Assembly: GCA_009599575.1 (NCBI GenBank)
Contig: VWND01000027.1
Location: 45,001 to 109,000 of the forward strand
Source: Blumeriella jaapii
Lineage: Eukaryota; Ascomycota; Leotiomycetes; Helotiales; Drepanopezizaceae
DNA: 64,000 nt
Direction of reading: 5' to 3'
Of the stretch, positions 22,579 through 35,493 are shown in pieces (position 1 is the first letter of the stretch; each line of letters starts with the position of its first letter). The notes beneath the pieces were generated by a model. That model was not told the DNA's origin, made no database searches, and worked only from the letters and a program-made list of their open reading frames with translations. Made by a program: the position numbers and the translations under genes.

Positions 22579-24240
22579 TGCAATTCGAACTTTTTTCAAG
22601 CCGCTCGTACCGACGTTTATTTATCGGTGTTTTGATCAGAACCTTTTTTTATTAATTTTGTTTTCAAAAAAAACTGGAGTTTTTCTTTCTTATTAATTCG
22701 ATCTGCCTTTGCAATTCGAATCGCTCTTTTTTAATATTATAATACCCTATGCTTTTTTTATAAATCGACGTAGCATCCGAAAACGAACGCAATCCGTACG
22801 ATTCGGCTTCGAATCAGCATTTCTATCTTTTGCTTCTGCCTTTGGCGCTTTCGAATTTCTATTCGTTCCAAGCTTTTTCGACGATTCTGGCAGCGAATTT
22901 TCGTTCTACGATTTTTTTACCGAATCATAATTATCTGCTGCTGAATTCCTTCGCTCTATCATCGAACCTAAAATCGAATTATACGACGCTGATATTCCAG
23001 TATTCTTAAACCGACGAATATTTCCACGACTGCTTAGCATATCTGCCAACGCTGAAGAATTTATTACGGCCCAGCAGTTTCAGATCGTTTAAATAATCGT
23101 TTAAACCATTGCCGCCGCTCGTTTTCCAACTTTCGCTAATATCGCCCGCGACGCTTTTTTTTTATTCCGAACTTCGCGCGCTTTTACGACAGATTTTTAA
23201 TTAATTTCCGAGTATTATTTTCCCGTTTTCGATTTAATTATTTTCCGAATCGAATTATTTAAAATTAAATACTTTCGCTACGCTTTCAGCGATTATTAAA
23301 AAAAGATTAAATATAACGTATAAAAAATAGATATAAAACTGTTTATTAAAAAATACTTAAAGAATTTTATATAAAGTATAAATCAAGCTAAAGCATATTT
23401 TAAATACACTATTAAAAAGGCAAAAACCATTATTTTAAAGCATTTGAATTCCGAGTTTCATAACTAAGCCTAATCGGCCCGAAACGTTCTTCCTATTTTT
23501 AATCAGCGCTTTTTTAATTATAATCGCGTTTAGTCTGCTAAATTGCAATATAATAAATTTTATATAAATAACGGTCAGATTTATAATAATTTTCGTTTTT
23601 TATTTATCCGTTACGCAATTACTAGCAAAGTTGCTAAAAACCGTTGATTCGAAAACATATGCGAAAAAATCACTTTTATTTTTAAACACGATTTTCGAAT
23701 AGAAAAATACAAAATAAATGGTAATTATACTGTTTTAAACGAGTTTTTAACCGTTGCGAATAAAAAGTCACGTAATATCCGAACTGAAAAAATAGCTTTT
23801 GCCCGTCGCATAAGCTATTTTTTTTCTGCTATGGCTTTTGCTAACTAAAACTTTAGGCGTATTTCCGGTATTTTCAAAACTTTTTAACGTTTTATTTTTC
23901 CAGCCCCTTTTGCTCGTATAGCTTTTTTTTTTTTTGGCAGAGATTTTTACGAGCGTATAACTGTCATTTCTGCCATTTCCGGTTTTTCCCGTTTAATTGC
24001 GCGCTTTTTTGGCGTTTATTATAATTGCGGCAAATCCGGCCATTTCGCAGACGTTTGCTTCGACGCCAAGCTTAGTCGTAAAATCGCCGAAATAGCTATC
24101 GACGAAAAGCAAAACGATCTGTTAAAAAACTTTTAAGCCGTAGCAAAAACTTTTATTATAATAAAAGATTCGATTTGTAAAAAGATTTGAAGTTTGACCA
24201 GCGCTTTTTAATGGAAAAGCGATAGTTTTTAGTTTTTATA
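22579..24240 (+). pseudogene. Element C gag remnant
   Basis: Resumes after B's right duplication. A zinc knuckle is readable: TAT (24017, formerly Cys), Cys 24026, His 24041, Cys 24056, in the context YNCGKSGHFADVCFDAK. The first Cys has become Tyr by a G-to-A change. The body upstream is broken by many stops. The piece 22709-22930 reads open and Phe/Ser-rich, as expected where Ser and Pro codons lost cytosines. Confidence 0.6.
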
Positions 24241-24584
24241 AAATTAATACGTAATAAATTATATATCAAAACATTTGCATATATCGATAGCGGAGCTAAT
24301 ATTTTCGGTGCGATTAAAACTTTTTTAGCGTATTAATTTTCTCAACGTTTCGAAGTAAATTTTATTCGGCTGTATAAATCTATTATACCTATCGGTTATA
24401 ATAGCGAGCCGGGAAAGCTTATTTTTTCTGCTATTTTTTTTTTTTTTTACAATTGACCGACGTCGTATAAATTTTCTTTTTTTGATTACAAACCTAGGCT
24501 TTACCGACGTTTTTATTAATCGCAAATTTTTATAGCATTACGATTTAAAACAAGCGTATAATTAAAAAAAAAACAAAATAAAAT
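24241..24584 (+). pseudogene. Element C protease remnant
   Basis: TFAYIDSGANIFGAIK is readable; the D-S-G catalytic triad codons at 24286-24294 are intact. This is the aspartic protease that cleaves Gag-Pol in Ty3 elements. D1 interrupts it at 24585. Confidence 0.65.
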
Positions 24585-24853
24585 TGTGACGATCTAATCA
24601 GTCGGAAGGCTGGGAGATCAGTCAATTGGTCGCCGTGTTCACATGGTATAAAAAACGAGCCTTTGATTTTGTAACAAAAATATTCACTTAAAATTAACAA
24701 TTGCAAAAAGCAGAAGTTGCTAAAAAAAAAAAGTCTTATATATATAAATAGTTTTCACAATTGATAAAAAAATTTACTAAAAGACCAGAAAGCTTGCAAT
24801 TATACGTAATTGCTGGGATAACACGAAAGGTGGCAATAAAATAAATCGTTATA
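24585..24853 (-). repeat. D1 3' LTR
   Basis: 269 bp; begins TGTGACGATCTAATCAG on the plus strand and ends CGTTATA. Confidence 0.88.
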
Positions 24854-24859
24854 TTATTC

Positions 24860-27800
24860 TTCCGTCCGAAAAAAGCGCGCTTTCGAGCTTTTATTTATTA
24901 GTACGTCGCTATCCAAATAATCGTACGAATTTAAACTTTCGGAATACGCTTTTAGCCAGTTTATAAATTTTACAAAAGGACCGGAAAGCTTTTTATGCGC
25001 CAAATAAAAATCGCGCATTTTTAAAAAAGCATATATAAAATTAAACGCGGGATACTACGTAAAATTTTTATTTAAATTTATTTAAAAAGCTTTGTATTAA
25101 AAGATTTTCCGCTATATTCGACAAGCGATTAATTTTTCGATTTCGTATTTAAGCTTATTAATTATATTAATAAATTCAGAAATTAAATTAATTTAATCTG
25201 AAAGCGCGTCGTTAGCTGTTTTACGCAGTCGACTAGCGTGAAAAACTAAATGTACGTTTATAATATTAAAAAAGTTTAACTTAAAAACGTTATCGAAAAT
25301 TTTGGCTATAATTTTAAAAAGGCCGTTTGTAAAATTGTCGAATTTGCGAAAGGGCCGGAAGGTCGGAAATGAACGCATATCGAGCTATATATAATCGCTA
25401 ACGTTAAAATCGATCGCGCGGCGAAATTTATTCGCATTTTTTTTTATTTTATTATGGATTTATTAAAAATGCGATTTAGCGAAATTCTAAGCGTCGTAAT
25501 AGCGGCGAGCGTACGCACGAGCTTTGTTTGCGTTTAGCTTATGTAAAAAGTTAAAAAAAAAGAAAGTATCGAACTTTTAATTTCAATTGGTATGGAAAAT
25601 ATAACCGTGTATAATTTCAAAAGGTAAAAAGCTATTTAAATTTTCGTAAAAAAATATTATTTAGGCGAAATTTATTATTAAAAAAAATTCGTTCTAATCG
25701 TTTTAATAAAAATTTACGAAAGGTCGAAAGCGTTTTTGTAAATATTAGTTGTAAATTTCGGTTTAACTATCGGTTTTAAAATAAGCGGCTGTCGAAAGTT
25801 TTAGTTGAATACCGAGTATTTTGTTTAATTCAGATCAGAAGATAAATTAATATTAAAAGCTACGATTGCTAATAATATTTTTTAAAAAATTAAAATACTT
25901 ATATACGTGGAATATATACAATTTAGCGAAGTTTCGAGCGTCGATATTTTTATAACAGAAAATCGAAATAATTTGTTTGGAAAAGCGATTTATTATTACG
26001 AATACGTTATTATAATCGTGTTTGTTTTTATTAAAATTGCAAAAGTTTATTATAACGTGTTTTTAAAAGTGGTTAGAAACAGAAAAAAACTGAAAAAAGC
26101 CGGGGCGTTTATTTTTTAAAACAAAACTTTTTCGATAAGCGTAGCAGTTGCGGCAGTATTGTTTTACGAAAACTGTTATATTTCGTTAATAATATTGGTC
26201 CGAAAGTAATTGCGTAGTTTTGCGAACGCTAAAATAAGCGGTGGAAATCTGGTCGTATATTTTTCGTATAAGAACCAAACGAAAATGATCGACGTCTGGT
26301 ATTATTAAGCGATCGTAATATAACAGCAGGTCGCGTTTAAATATATACGAAAACGGAATATTATTATCGTCGTTTTTTTTCGTAGCGTTTCGTACAGCTT
26401 TTTTTCGGAAGGCCATCAGGCTGCTAACTATACGATTAGCGTAAAAAAGCTAGTTAACGATACGAAATGCAGAAAAGAAATCAGCTATTTTAACGATAAA
26501 AACAATTGTTTCGAAGACCGTGGAAAATCGAAGTTTTTTAATTAAAAAGCGATGATCGATCTGATCGGCTCGAAAAAAGGTTTGCAGGCGCTAAATGCGT
26601 TTAAAAAAGTTTTAGCGATCGAATTCGTTCGTACGACGTATTAATACGTCAGCCAAAATATTATGTTTATTTGGTTTGTACGTAATAAAAAAGTTATAGT
26701 CGGCGAGAAGCTCGGCCCAACGTGCTTATCGAACGTTTAAAAGTTTGAAAATTATAAAATATTTCAAAGCTTTATAATTAATAATTATTTTGATTTAATA
26801 AATTAAATTAATTAGTTTAATACGGAAATTGCTTAGAGATTTTACAATTGCGAGCATTTTTTTGTCGTATACGACGTAGTTTAGTTTTACGAAAGCTATG
26901 GTTTTGCTAAAATAAACGATTAAAAGCCAGTCGTCGCTATAAAATTGCGAAAGCACAAAAGTTATTACGCCGTCGGAAGCGTTAGTTTTTAATATATAAA
27001 AAAGGTTTTGCTTATAATATTATAGAATTGATGCAATAATAAAAAGCTAGTATAAAAAGGTCGAAACTTTTCTAATATTTAAAAATGAAATTGTAAAAAA
27101 CGTTAGCTTTGATTAAATAAATCAAAAGCTTTGTAATTATATCGTAATTTCGAATAAAACGTCGGTAAAAGTTATAAAAACCAAAAAAGTTTTGTACACT
27201 TTTTATAATAATAGAAGGCTTTTAATAAGCGATTACGAAGATTTTTTTTAAATTTATTTTTAAGCTTTTAATAAAAATAATAAAATTTAAATAACGGATT
27301 CGAATAACGTTGAATTTAAACTTTCGAATATCGGCTTGTAATTCAGCGTCAGCGAGCTTTTAAAGTATTTTGCGAACGTATATGGCGTGTTTTAAAAGGT
27401 CGGACGAATAAATAAAAATATTATTTAAATATGCAATGCAAAAATCGTTTAAATAATCGAAAAAAACGTCGTTTATATAACGTTGGTAAATTGCGAATTT
27501 ATTAATAAAATTAAAAAATAGTATTTTGCATTTATAAGCGTCGTAACGCGTACGAAACGTCGTTAGTTTTTTATTAACGGAATTTATTCGAATTTTATAA
27601 AAAATTTAACGAATATCGAGCTTTATAAAAATTCGTATTTTCGAAAAACGAGCAAAAGTTTTATCGATAAAAAAAAAAAAATAACGATTTTTACGAATAA
27701 TATTATTAAAAATTCGATAATCGATACAAAAACGCAATAAACCGTCGGGTTTTTTAGCGAAAAGCATTAAAACAGCGAAAAAAGCGGTGAAAGGTTCGAT

Positions 27801-29110
27801 AAAGCTTTTGTCAAAATTATTTTACAAATAAGTTTTAATAATTTCGAGCTTTAAAATCGATATTTTATATAAAAAAGTATATTTCAGCTTTTTTTTATTT
27901 ATAATAAACTCGATTTTGTAATCGTAGGGCCGGTAAAAAGCTAGCTTGTTATTAGCGGTTTTAAAAAATACGTGTTCGAAGTTTTTGTATTTCGGAGAAA
28001 AAAATTCGAAAAAAAGTTTATTCGAAATTAGTTTTGTTAAGCTGGTTAAAAAGGTCGAAATCGATATTTCGTTGGTTTTAAAACGTTCGAAAAAACTGTA
28101 AGATTGAGTTTTAAAAGAAGTGTTGTACGTAAGGTCGTTTAGTATTTTATCGATTTCGTACAAAAAGATTAAAAACATTTTAATTGCTTTTTTTCTAAAA
28201 ATCAGCTTAAAAGCGTATGCAATAATTTGGCAGATGGAAATTAAATAAACAATAGGTTAAGGGATTTGTTTTCGAACTAGTCGTTTGAAAAATTTAAAAA
28301 ATGGCTTGTTTAAACTATCGATTATATTAAGCTAAAAAGCTATCGCTGCGAAAGCTTTTTTCGGTTTTTAATATAATTGTTTTTCGTAAAACGAGAAAGC
28401 TGTTTTGACGAAAAGAAAAAAGAAAAAAAAAAAATAATAGAAAAGAGATCGGCAGCCTAGGAAAATAATGTAATTTTTTATATTATTTTATTAGCGTCGC
28501 TATCGAAATTGGCACCGCGAATAAAATTCGACTTTTTCGCGCTTCGCATAACGTCGTAAGTCTGCCACAATTGGTTAAGGTTTTTATTACGTTTCACAGC
28601 GTCGTTTTAATGGCGAAATTAAATTTTTCGAAAATATAAATAAAAGATTTTAATACAACGAACGTAAAAAGCTATAAAAGGATAAAATTTCGGCTAATAA
28701 AGCTTGCGTTTATTACAGTTTAGTAGAATTTAATATTCGGCCAACTAAGCTTTTTTTAGAATTATATTATAATTTCCGAGATTGGTAATTAAAAAAAAAG
28801 TAAACGATTGTATTCGATTATTAATAATAAAATTGAAAAGCGTAAAATGTATAATTGAATGGCCACGAATTTTATTATATTTTTTTATAAAAAAAAAAGC
28901 CGGGAAAAATTAAATTAAAAGTTTTAAAAAAAAAAAAAAGGATTTGATCAGCGCCGAATCGATTAACGCATAACCGTTCGCTTTAAAATCGGCGAGCGCT
29001 TTTATTTTATACGAAAGGTTATTTTTAATAAATATAACGGAAATTATTAATAAATCGCTATTAAAAAGCTTTCGAACGTTAAAATAACGCATATCGCGTA
29101 ATACGCCCAA
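24860..29110 (-). pseudogene. D1 polymerase polyprotein remnant
   Basis: Protease, reverse transcriptase, RNase H, integrase and chromodomain-like end in that order on the minus strand. Longest open pieces: 28178-27822 (reverse-transcriptase N-terminal part), 26416-26186 (integrase zinc-binding part, second His now Tyr) and 25378-25193 (C-terminal integrase, VHLVFHASRLRKTANDALSD). YLDD has become YLNN, a loss of both metal ligands. Confidence 0.7.
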
Positions 29111-29114
29111 AAAA

Positions 29115-30640
29115 GCTTTGCTTAAGCCTAGGCGTTTTTTCGATTAGCGGAAAAGCTTTTAATTTTTTCGTATGCGTTTTGAAAGTCGTTTGAAAAAAGG
29201 TTTTCGTTTTTATTACCGCTATTAAAAAGCGAATCTTCGGCCGGCTCGATTTCGTTTACACCTACCAGCCTGAAAAAGCTTTTAAATAAAACCGAAGGTC
29301 GGCCCGTAGAAAATCGTGCAAATTGGCTTTTTTAAACTTTTTAATATAAAATAAAAAACGAACGTTGTCGTTGGTCCGATCGAAAAGAAAAAACGCCAGA
29401 AAGGGCGTTTTAGCGTAGAAAAAAAGAAAAAACAGCAGAGGGCTAAAAAGCTTATAAAGCATTTAAACGACTTTTATACGTACGATTTGATTCGTAATAC
29501 GCTTTGGTTAAAGATTTATTATTTTAATAAATAATAAATTTGGTTAAAAAGCGATTCGCGTATAAAATTCGTTCTGTTAATTAATTTTGTTTTTTTTGAC
29601 GGACGGCGGTAAATTAATTTTTAAAAATCGTTGTACGCGCTTATTTTAAATACAGCTTTTTTCGTAAACGCTTTGATATTTTATCGCGGAAAGCGTTTCG
29701 AAGCTGTTTGTTAATTTGTATTTAAACGTTCGCTGCGAAAATGAAAAATCGCAAATAAAAACGCCAAAAATCGTCGTGCGTATTTATTGCAAGCATTTTA
29801 AATTCGTTTTCGGTTTTTTAAACATTTAAAAAATCGGCCAGAAAATCGGCGATTTTTTTAATTAATTTTTCGAAAAATATAAAATCGGAACGGTTTAAAA
29901 TACGCGGAATCAAAAACTTTTTTATTACGCTTTCGGTTTAATCGAATATATAATTTTTGCGAAATCGATCGCTAGCGAAATAATCGTAGTAAAATTCGAG
30001 ATTATCGAAAATTCTAATTTTTCAATAGCGTGCTTTGTAATTTTTATTATTATTTAATTTAAATTTAAAATTCGGAACGCGTTTTATACGAGCTAATCGA
30101 AAATCAGCAAATAAATAAGAATTATAGCGTTTAAAAAGCGCGCTAAAGTTTTGGCCGTTATAAAAAAATTTAAAAAAAATTCGCGAAAAACGTGGAAGTT
30201 GATTTACAACGTTTATTAATTAAAATAAAACGTTGCGAAAAAAAAGAAAAGCAGCAAATTCGCGATTAGCAAAAGCACGTTCGATAGATTTTATTAAACG
30301 TTTTAATTAAAAAGTTTGTCGCAATCGTATAGTTTTTAGAAATTGTCGTTTACGCTTTTGCGCTTTTTTCAGTTGATTTTGCAGAAGTTTCAATTGAACG
30401 CTTTCAGCGCTAGGCTGTAAGAAAAAAATGGCAGGCGAAATGATTGGCGTTTTGTTTTTTCCTTTGTTTTTTTTTTCTCGGGGGGAAGACTGTTTTTCAG
30501 AAAAGGAAGCTTTTGGAAGGGGCTGCTTTTTCGCTAATTAAAAGAAAAAAGATTAAAATGTAATAGCAAAAGCTGAAAAGCTTTGCTAAAGGGAAGATCG
30601 TTAAACAAAAGCTATTTTTCGCAAAATGCGAAAATAGACC
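29115..30640 (-). pseudogene. D1 gag remnant
   Basis: Aligns by position and wording to D3 gag (42323-43810). No long open frame; no zinc knuckle is recognisable in any D copy. Confidence 0.6.
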
Positions 30641-30737
30641 TTTTTACGACCGGTCGATTATTTTAATATAATTCGTAAAAAATTCGAGGAAAAAAATAGT
30701 TTACGCCGTCGCTAGCGTAAAAAAAAGTTGTTGATAA

Positions 30738-31006
30738 TATGACGATTTAATTAATCGAAGGGCTGGAAAATTAGTCAATTGGTCGCCGTGTTTATATGGT
30801 ATGAAAAACGAGCTTTTGGTTTTGTAATAAAAATATTTATTTAAAATTAATAATTGCAAAAAGCAAAAGTTATTAAAAAAAAAAAGTTTTATATATATAA
30901 ATAGTTTCCACAGTTGATAGGGAGATCCACCAGAAGACCAGGGAGCTTGCAGCTATACGTAGTTGCTGGGATAACACGAGAGGTGGCAACAGAGTGAATC
31001 GTCACA
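30738..31006 (-). repeat. D1 5' LTR
   Basis: 269 bp, ends GTCACA before the AAAAT duplication. Confidence 0.88.
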
Positions 31007-31011
31007 AAAAT

Positions 31012-32400
31012 AGCTATTCGATATACCCGTTATTTTTTATTTTAACGAGCAGTTATTCGTCGATTTTAATCAGCGAACAAAGCCTAAAGTGCTTAATCGC
31101 ATATATTAAAAAAATGCAAACAAACGAAACAGCGCAATAGAAGCTTTATATACTTCTGCCAGCATTTTTACAACGATTAAAAAAGCCTATTTAAGCTTTG
31201 GAACTGGTAAATCTTTTATATTTATACGAAACTTTAAAAGCAGTTTAAATAAAATAAAAAAGTTTTTTATTGGCAGCCCTGAACCGATTAAGCCGGTTTT
31301 TTCAACCGGGCCAATTGCTATTCTTTTTATTTTCAATTGTAATATCAGCTGTATTTCCGCCTTTGCATTCAGCGCTTTACAAACACGTTACGAAAAGCGA
31401 ATGCGGGCCGCAAAAAAAAAAAAGTTACTATTATTTAGCGATTGCACGTTTATTGCTTTTATATATAATATAAACAAAAAACGTTTTCGCCGTACGAAAA
31501 TCGCCGAGTTTAAAAAAGTTATACAGCTCGCGGCAATAAAAAGTATTTCCGTTTCCGACGCTTTGCAAATCAAATATAACGACAACGTGGTTTTTATAAA
31601 AAAGCTTTTTTCAGTTTAGTATTCGAAGTTCGAAAAACTGTTTTATAAGCAAAAAAGCGATAAGCTCGCTTTCCGCCGCTCCGGTGTAAATCACAAAATA
31701 CATTTGGCCACGGAAAATACGCTTTTTATAAAATTATTCAAACGTTTTACGGATAAATAATTTACAAAAATCAAAAGTTATATTTTCGATAATTTGCATA
31801 AGAGTTTTATTAAACTTTTTAATATTTTTTTCGCCGCTCCGATTTTATTTATTAAAAAGTTAAACGGCTTTATGCGCTTATATATCGATTACCGCAAGCT
31901 TAACGATTTTACGAAAAAGGATTTTTATCTTTTGCTTTTAATCGACGAAATACTGGCGCGAATTATTAAAGCCAAAGTATTTACGAAAATTAATATTTAA
32001 TAAGTATTTAATCGAATCCGGATATTCGAAAAGTTTAAAAAACTAATCAGTTTCCGTATCCGATACGGCATATATAAATATAAAATCTTTCCGTTCGGCT
32101 TTATTAATAAACCCGTTATATTTCAACGCTTTATTAATAATATTTTTATAAAACATTTAAATAATTTTTGTTCGGCGTATTTTAACGATATTTTTATTTA
32201 TTTCGCAAATAATTTAAAATATAAAATTTACGTTAAAAAAATCCTGTCGATCCTAAAAAAACACGGCTTGAAAACTGATATTAAAAAATGCGAATTTAAT
32301 ATTACGAAAACCAAATTTTTAAGTTTCGTTATTAATATCTAAGATATTAAAATAAACCCGGAAAAGATCGCTATTATTAAAAATTGGCAATATACAGCGA
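31012..32400 (+). pseudogene. Element C reverse transcriptase remnant
   Basis: Open piece 31794-32000 reads FAAPILFIKKLNGFMRLYID, YRKLNDF and ARIIKAKVFTKINI, the fingers and palm start of a Ty3 reverse transcriptase. Then FPFGFINKPVIFQRFINN-like sequence and the catalytic box YFND at 32178-32189. The first catalytic aspartate is now Asn (GAC to AAC), so the enzyme would be dead even without the stops. Confidence 0.72.
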
Positions 32401-32402
32401 AT

Positions 32403-33000
32403 ATGCGAGGCGTGCAGAGTTTTCTAGACTTTTGCAATTTTTACAAACGTTTTATAGCCGGCTACAGCCGTATTTACCGCCTTTTTACTGCTTTTACAGG
32501 TAAAAACGTTTTTCGTATTCGAAAAAAAGCAGAAAAACGTATAAAAAGCATTGCGCAAAGCCCTGCTGAATGCTTTTATTTTATGCTATTACGACTTTTA
32601 TAAGCAAACGCGCCTGGAAACCGACTTTTTTAATAAGATAATAGCTGGCGTATTATCGCAATTGCAAAAAAATAACTTTTATTACCCGGTCGGTTTTTTT
32701 TTTAAAATTATAATCGACGCCGAGCTTAATTATCCGATTTACGATAAAAAGCTTTTCGCTATTTTTCGCTTTTTTAAAAATTACAAACCGAAATTATTAA
32801 ACGCTTAAAAAAACGTATATATATATACCGATTATCGCGCTTTGAAATATTTTATAATAACCAAAAATCTTTCGGCCCGATAAATCCGATAGGCCGAGTT
32901 TTTCGCCGATTTTTATTTTACAATTATATACCGATCGGAAATTATTAATACGCTCGCTAATACTTTTTTTCGCAAAAATCAAAATATTTTTTTATTAAAA
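32403..33000 (+). pseudogene. Element C RNase H remnant
   Basis: GVQSFLDFCNFYKRFIAGYS at about 32412 is the Ty3 connection segment. LETDFFNKIIAGVLSQLQKN (expected T-D-A-S) and ELNYPIYDKKLFAIFRFFKN follow, typical of Ty3 RNase H. Frames shift between 32403-32603 and 32551-32808. Confidence 0.7.
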
Positions 33001-33429
33001 ATACGATAGCGAGCGGCTCGAAAGCAGCAGATATTTTCAAACGATAAATTGAATTTTTAGATTTTAAAAAAAATGGCTGCTAAAAGCATAATTACGCTAG
33101 CGTTTATAAAAATAGCTTTCGATAAGCGCGATAACGACAGTATTTTTTTCGAAAAAAACAGCGAAAATAAAAAAGATAAAATACTTATAAGAAAATCCGC
33201 AAATTCAATTTCCGTAATCGTATACGATATATATAATTATACAATTATAAACGATTTGCTGCAAGCTAATAAAAACTTTTTTTTTTTCGAAGCGCAACAA
33301 ATGTAAACTCGCAATTACAGTTTTAATTATTAATTGCGACAAGACAAATTGTTTTTCTAAAGTAAATTAATAATGCTTTTGAAATTTTCCGAACTGCGAA
33401 TTTTTTTAATCCGATATATTTACGAATAG

Positions 33430-34816
33430 CTTTGCGTAGCATACGCTAAAATAAAAAAAATAAAGCTTTTGATCGGTCGCAAATATTATTAAAAAGCTAT
33501 AAAAGCAGATATACAGCAGTACGTTTCGAATTATCGTTGTATACGAATAAAAGCTAGGCGCGACAAAACCCCGGGCTTTTTAAAGCTTTTGCTTATATTC
33601 AGCAGATTTTATTAATATTTAACGATAGATTTTACGAAGCTTTTATTAAACGAAAATAATTACGACTTCGCTTTCGTAATAATAAATCGCTTGTTTAAAA
33701 AGCTTTTGTCAGTTTTCTGTTATAAAACTATTATAGCGAAAGGGCTGACAGCTTTGTTTTTGATTTATTGGATACGCCATTTCGGCATGCCGGATTTAAT
33801 TGTTTCGGACCGAAAAGTTCAGTTTGTTTCGGTTTTTTAGCAAAAACTCTGCCGCATATTAAAAATCAAAGTTAAATTGATTATTGCGTATAATTTTAAT
33901 ATCGATAAGCAGACCGAAATAATAAACCAATATATTAAGCAACGCTTCCGCTTTTTTTGCTTTTATTATTAAAATAATTAAAAACGTTTTTTATTTTTAA
34001 TAAATATTATATAATTGATTTTGCCGTACGAGTTTTTCGGCAACGTTTTTTTTTTTTTAAGTTTTAAATAGATACGAGGCTCGTATATCCTGGAATATAA
34101 ATAATTTTCGTTTTTTTCGCTCGGCCATCGAAAAACTCAACCGCGACGAAGCTTTGCATTTGGCTTTCCGAATTAAAAAGGTTGTGAAATACGCGCAATC
34201 GTTTATTGCGTAATAACAAGCCAAAATAGAACGCTTCGCTAATTTGCATAAACGATTAATAAATTAAAATATAGGCGACGAAGTATTAGTAAGTAAAAAT
34301 TAAAAGCTCGACCGATTTTTCCGGAAGCTTTTAAACAAATAGTACGGCCTAATCAAAATCGTCGATAAAATAAAAGAAAATTAAAAGCTTAATTTTTCCG
34401 CAGATTAATTAATTCATTTAATTTTCCATTTATATTCGCTCCGAAAGCATATCAGCAATCTTTTATCTGGCCAACGCCGCTCCGAGCCAGCTTTTATTTA
34501 ACTACTTTTTAAATAAACGGAATAGAAAATCGAAGAAATAATAGGTTCGAAGTTGTATAAAAAAGTATTGCAATACCAGATTAATTAAAAAAGCGCTGAT
34601 AAAAATCTCGAATAATACTTTTGTTTTGACGCTATAACGGCCTTTTATATTTTTTAAGCATTCTACCGATTATACCCTACCGCTAAAAACCTTTTACGAG
34701 CGCTTTCCGCATAGTTGCAAGCTTACAACGAAAGCAAGAAGGATTATATTAAATTGGAAAACGATAAACCTATAATTGCAACTGCGAGGACGCAGTTTTT
34801 CGAAGGGGGGGGGTAG
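33430..34816 (+). pseudogene. Element C integrase and chromodomain-like remnant
   Basis: Scattered integrase-like segments (33460-34300) and VVEKVGE/LRK-type C-terminal sequence lead to IIGSKLYKKVLQYQIN and KSADKNLE at about 34545-34620, a chromodomain-like layout with stops at Trp positions. The purine tract GAAGGGGGGGGGTAG (34803-34816) then abuts the 3' LTR. Badly decayed. Confidence 0.55.
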
Positions 34817-35107
34817 TGTTACGATCCTGGCCTGGCTAGTAGTATAGTGCCAGTGGTATGGCTGCCAGTGGTGAATGCCGGTGGTGAATGCTGGTGGTGT
34901 TGAATTAAGGTTTGGGCACGGACCACCTCGGCCACTAGGCCTCGCGCTAAGTCACGTGACCCACAAGCGCAACCCATTGTACATAAAGTTCGCGATCCCG
35001 AACATTCTAGCTCGGTGTTTTTCTTTTAATTTATATGCGTACCTTTTGGTCCATATCATTCCGATTATTCTTAAGCTAGCTGTGACACCCTCAAGCTAGC
35101 TGTGACA
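34817..35107 (+). repeat. Element C 3' LTR with duplicated tail
   Basis: 271-bp LTR (34817-35087) ending AAGCTAGCTGTGACA, then CCCTCAAGCTAGCTGTGACA (35088-35107) as a second tail, then the GCCAA duplication. The 5' LTR has only one tail. Confidence 0.82.
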
Positions 35108-35112
35108 GCCAA

Positions 35113-35493
35113 GCTTATCAATTCGAACTTTTTTTTTAATATCGTATTCACGATACCTTCCACGTTTTCCTATTAAAACTTTAGCAAGGTCGGAACGACA
35201 CCGAGCCGAAAAATAATATAATAAAATTTTAAAAATCAAAAAAATACGAAATTAAATTAATACAAGTTTATAAAAATATAAAAAAGGGCCGATATTACTT
35301 AATGCGATAAAAAGGCTATTTATTAAACGAAGACTTTTAAAAATTAAAAAACTATTTTACGAACGCAAAAAAAATTGTAAAAAAATATTTAAAAAATACG
35401 ATAAATAATAACAACGGAGCAATAACGAATGCGCGCCGTAAAAGCAAAAAAAAAAAAACAAAAACATTTAAAAAACCTCAGAACCGCCGCTAA
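35113..35493 (+). pseudogene. Element A integrase end and chromodomain remnant
   Basis: The A frame continues after C. KKGRYYLMR, a stop, KGYLL, NEDF, a stop, then YFTNAKKIVKKYLKN is a chromodomain with both Trp codons turned into stops. A Lys-rich tail ends near a TAA at about 35491. Confidence 0.65.

Larger units (their letters stand above)
24585..31006 (-). mobile_element. Element D1: chromodomain Ty3/gypsy copy inserted in C
   Basis: Flanked by AAAAT at 24580-24584 and 31007-31011; 6422 bp. LTRs of 269 bp lie at 30738-31006 (5') and 24585-24853 (3'). Same family as D2, D3 and D4. Minus-strand parts: gag about 30640-29115, protease 29110-28178 (site reads ALADFKANGYALID), reverse transcriptase 28178-27360, RNase H about 27060-26560, integrase about 26500-25150, chromodomain-like end about 25150-25070. 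The reverse-transcriptase motif is YLNN (near 27420-27431). Mutation is heavy. Confidence 0.9.
14886..35107 (+). mobile_element. Element C: second Ty3/gypsy family, inserted in A and carrying B and D1
   Basis: Flanked by GCCAA at 14881-14885 and 35108-35112; copy B shows the uninterrupted A-family sequence across this point (about 17160). LTRs of 271 bp lie at 14886-15156 and 34817-35087, and 20 further bases (35088-35107) repeat the LTR tail. Own DNA is 14886-15222, 22579-24584 and 31012-35107, about 6439 bp. Plus-strand order: gag with zinc knuckle, protease, reverse transcriptase, RNase H, integrase, chromodomain-like tail, and a purine tract ending GGGGGGGGGTAG just before the 3' LTR. It is inactive: the reverse-transcriptase motif is mutated and stops are frequent. 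Confidence 0.88.
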
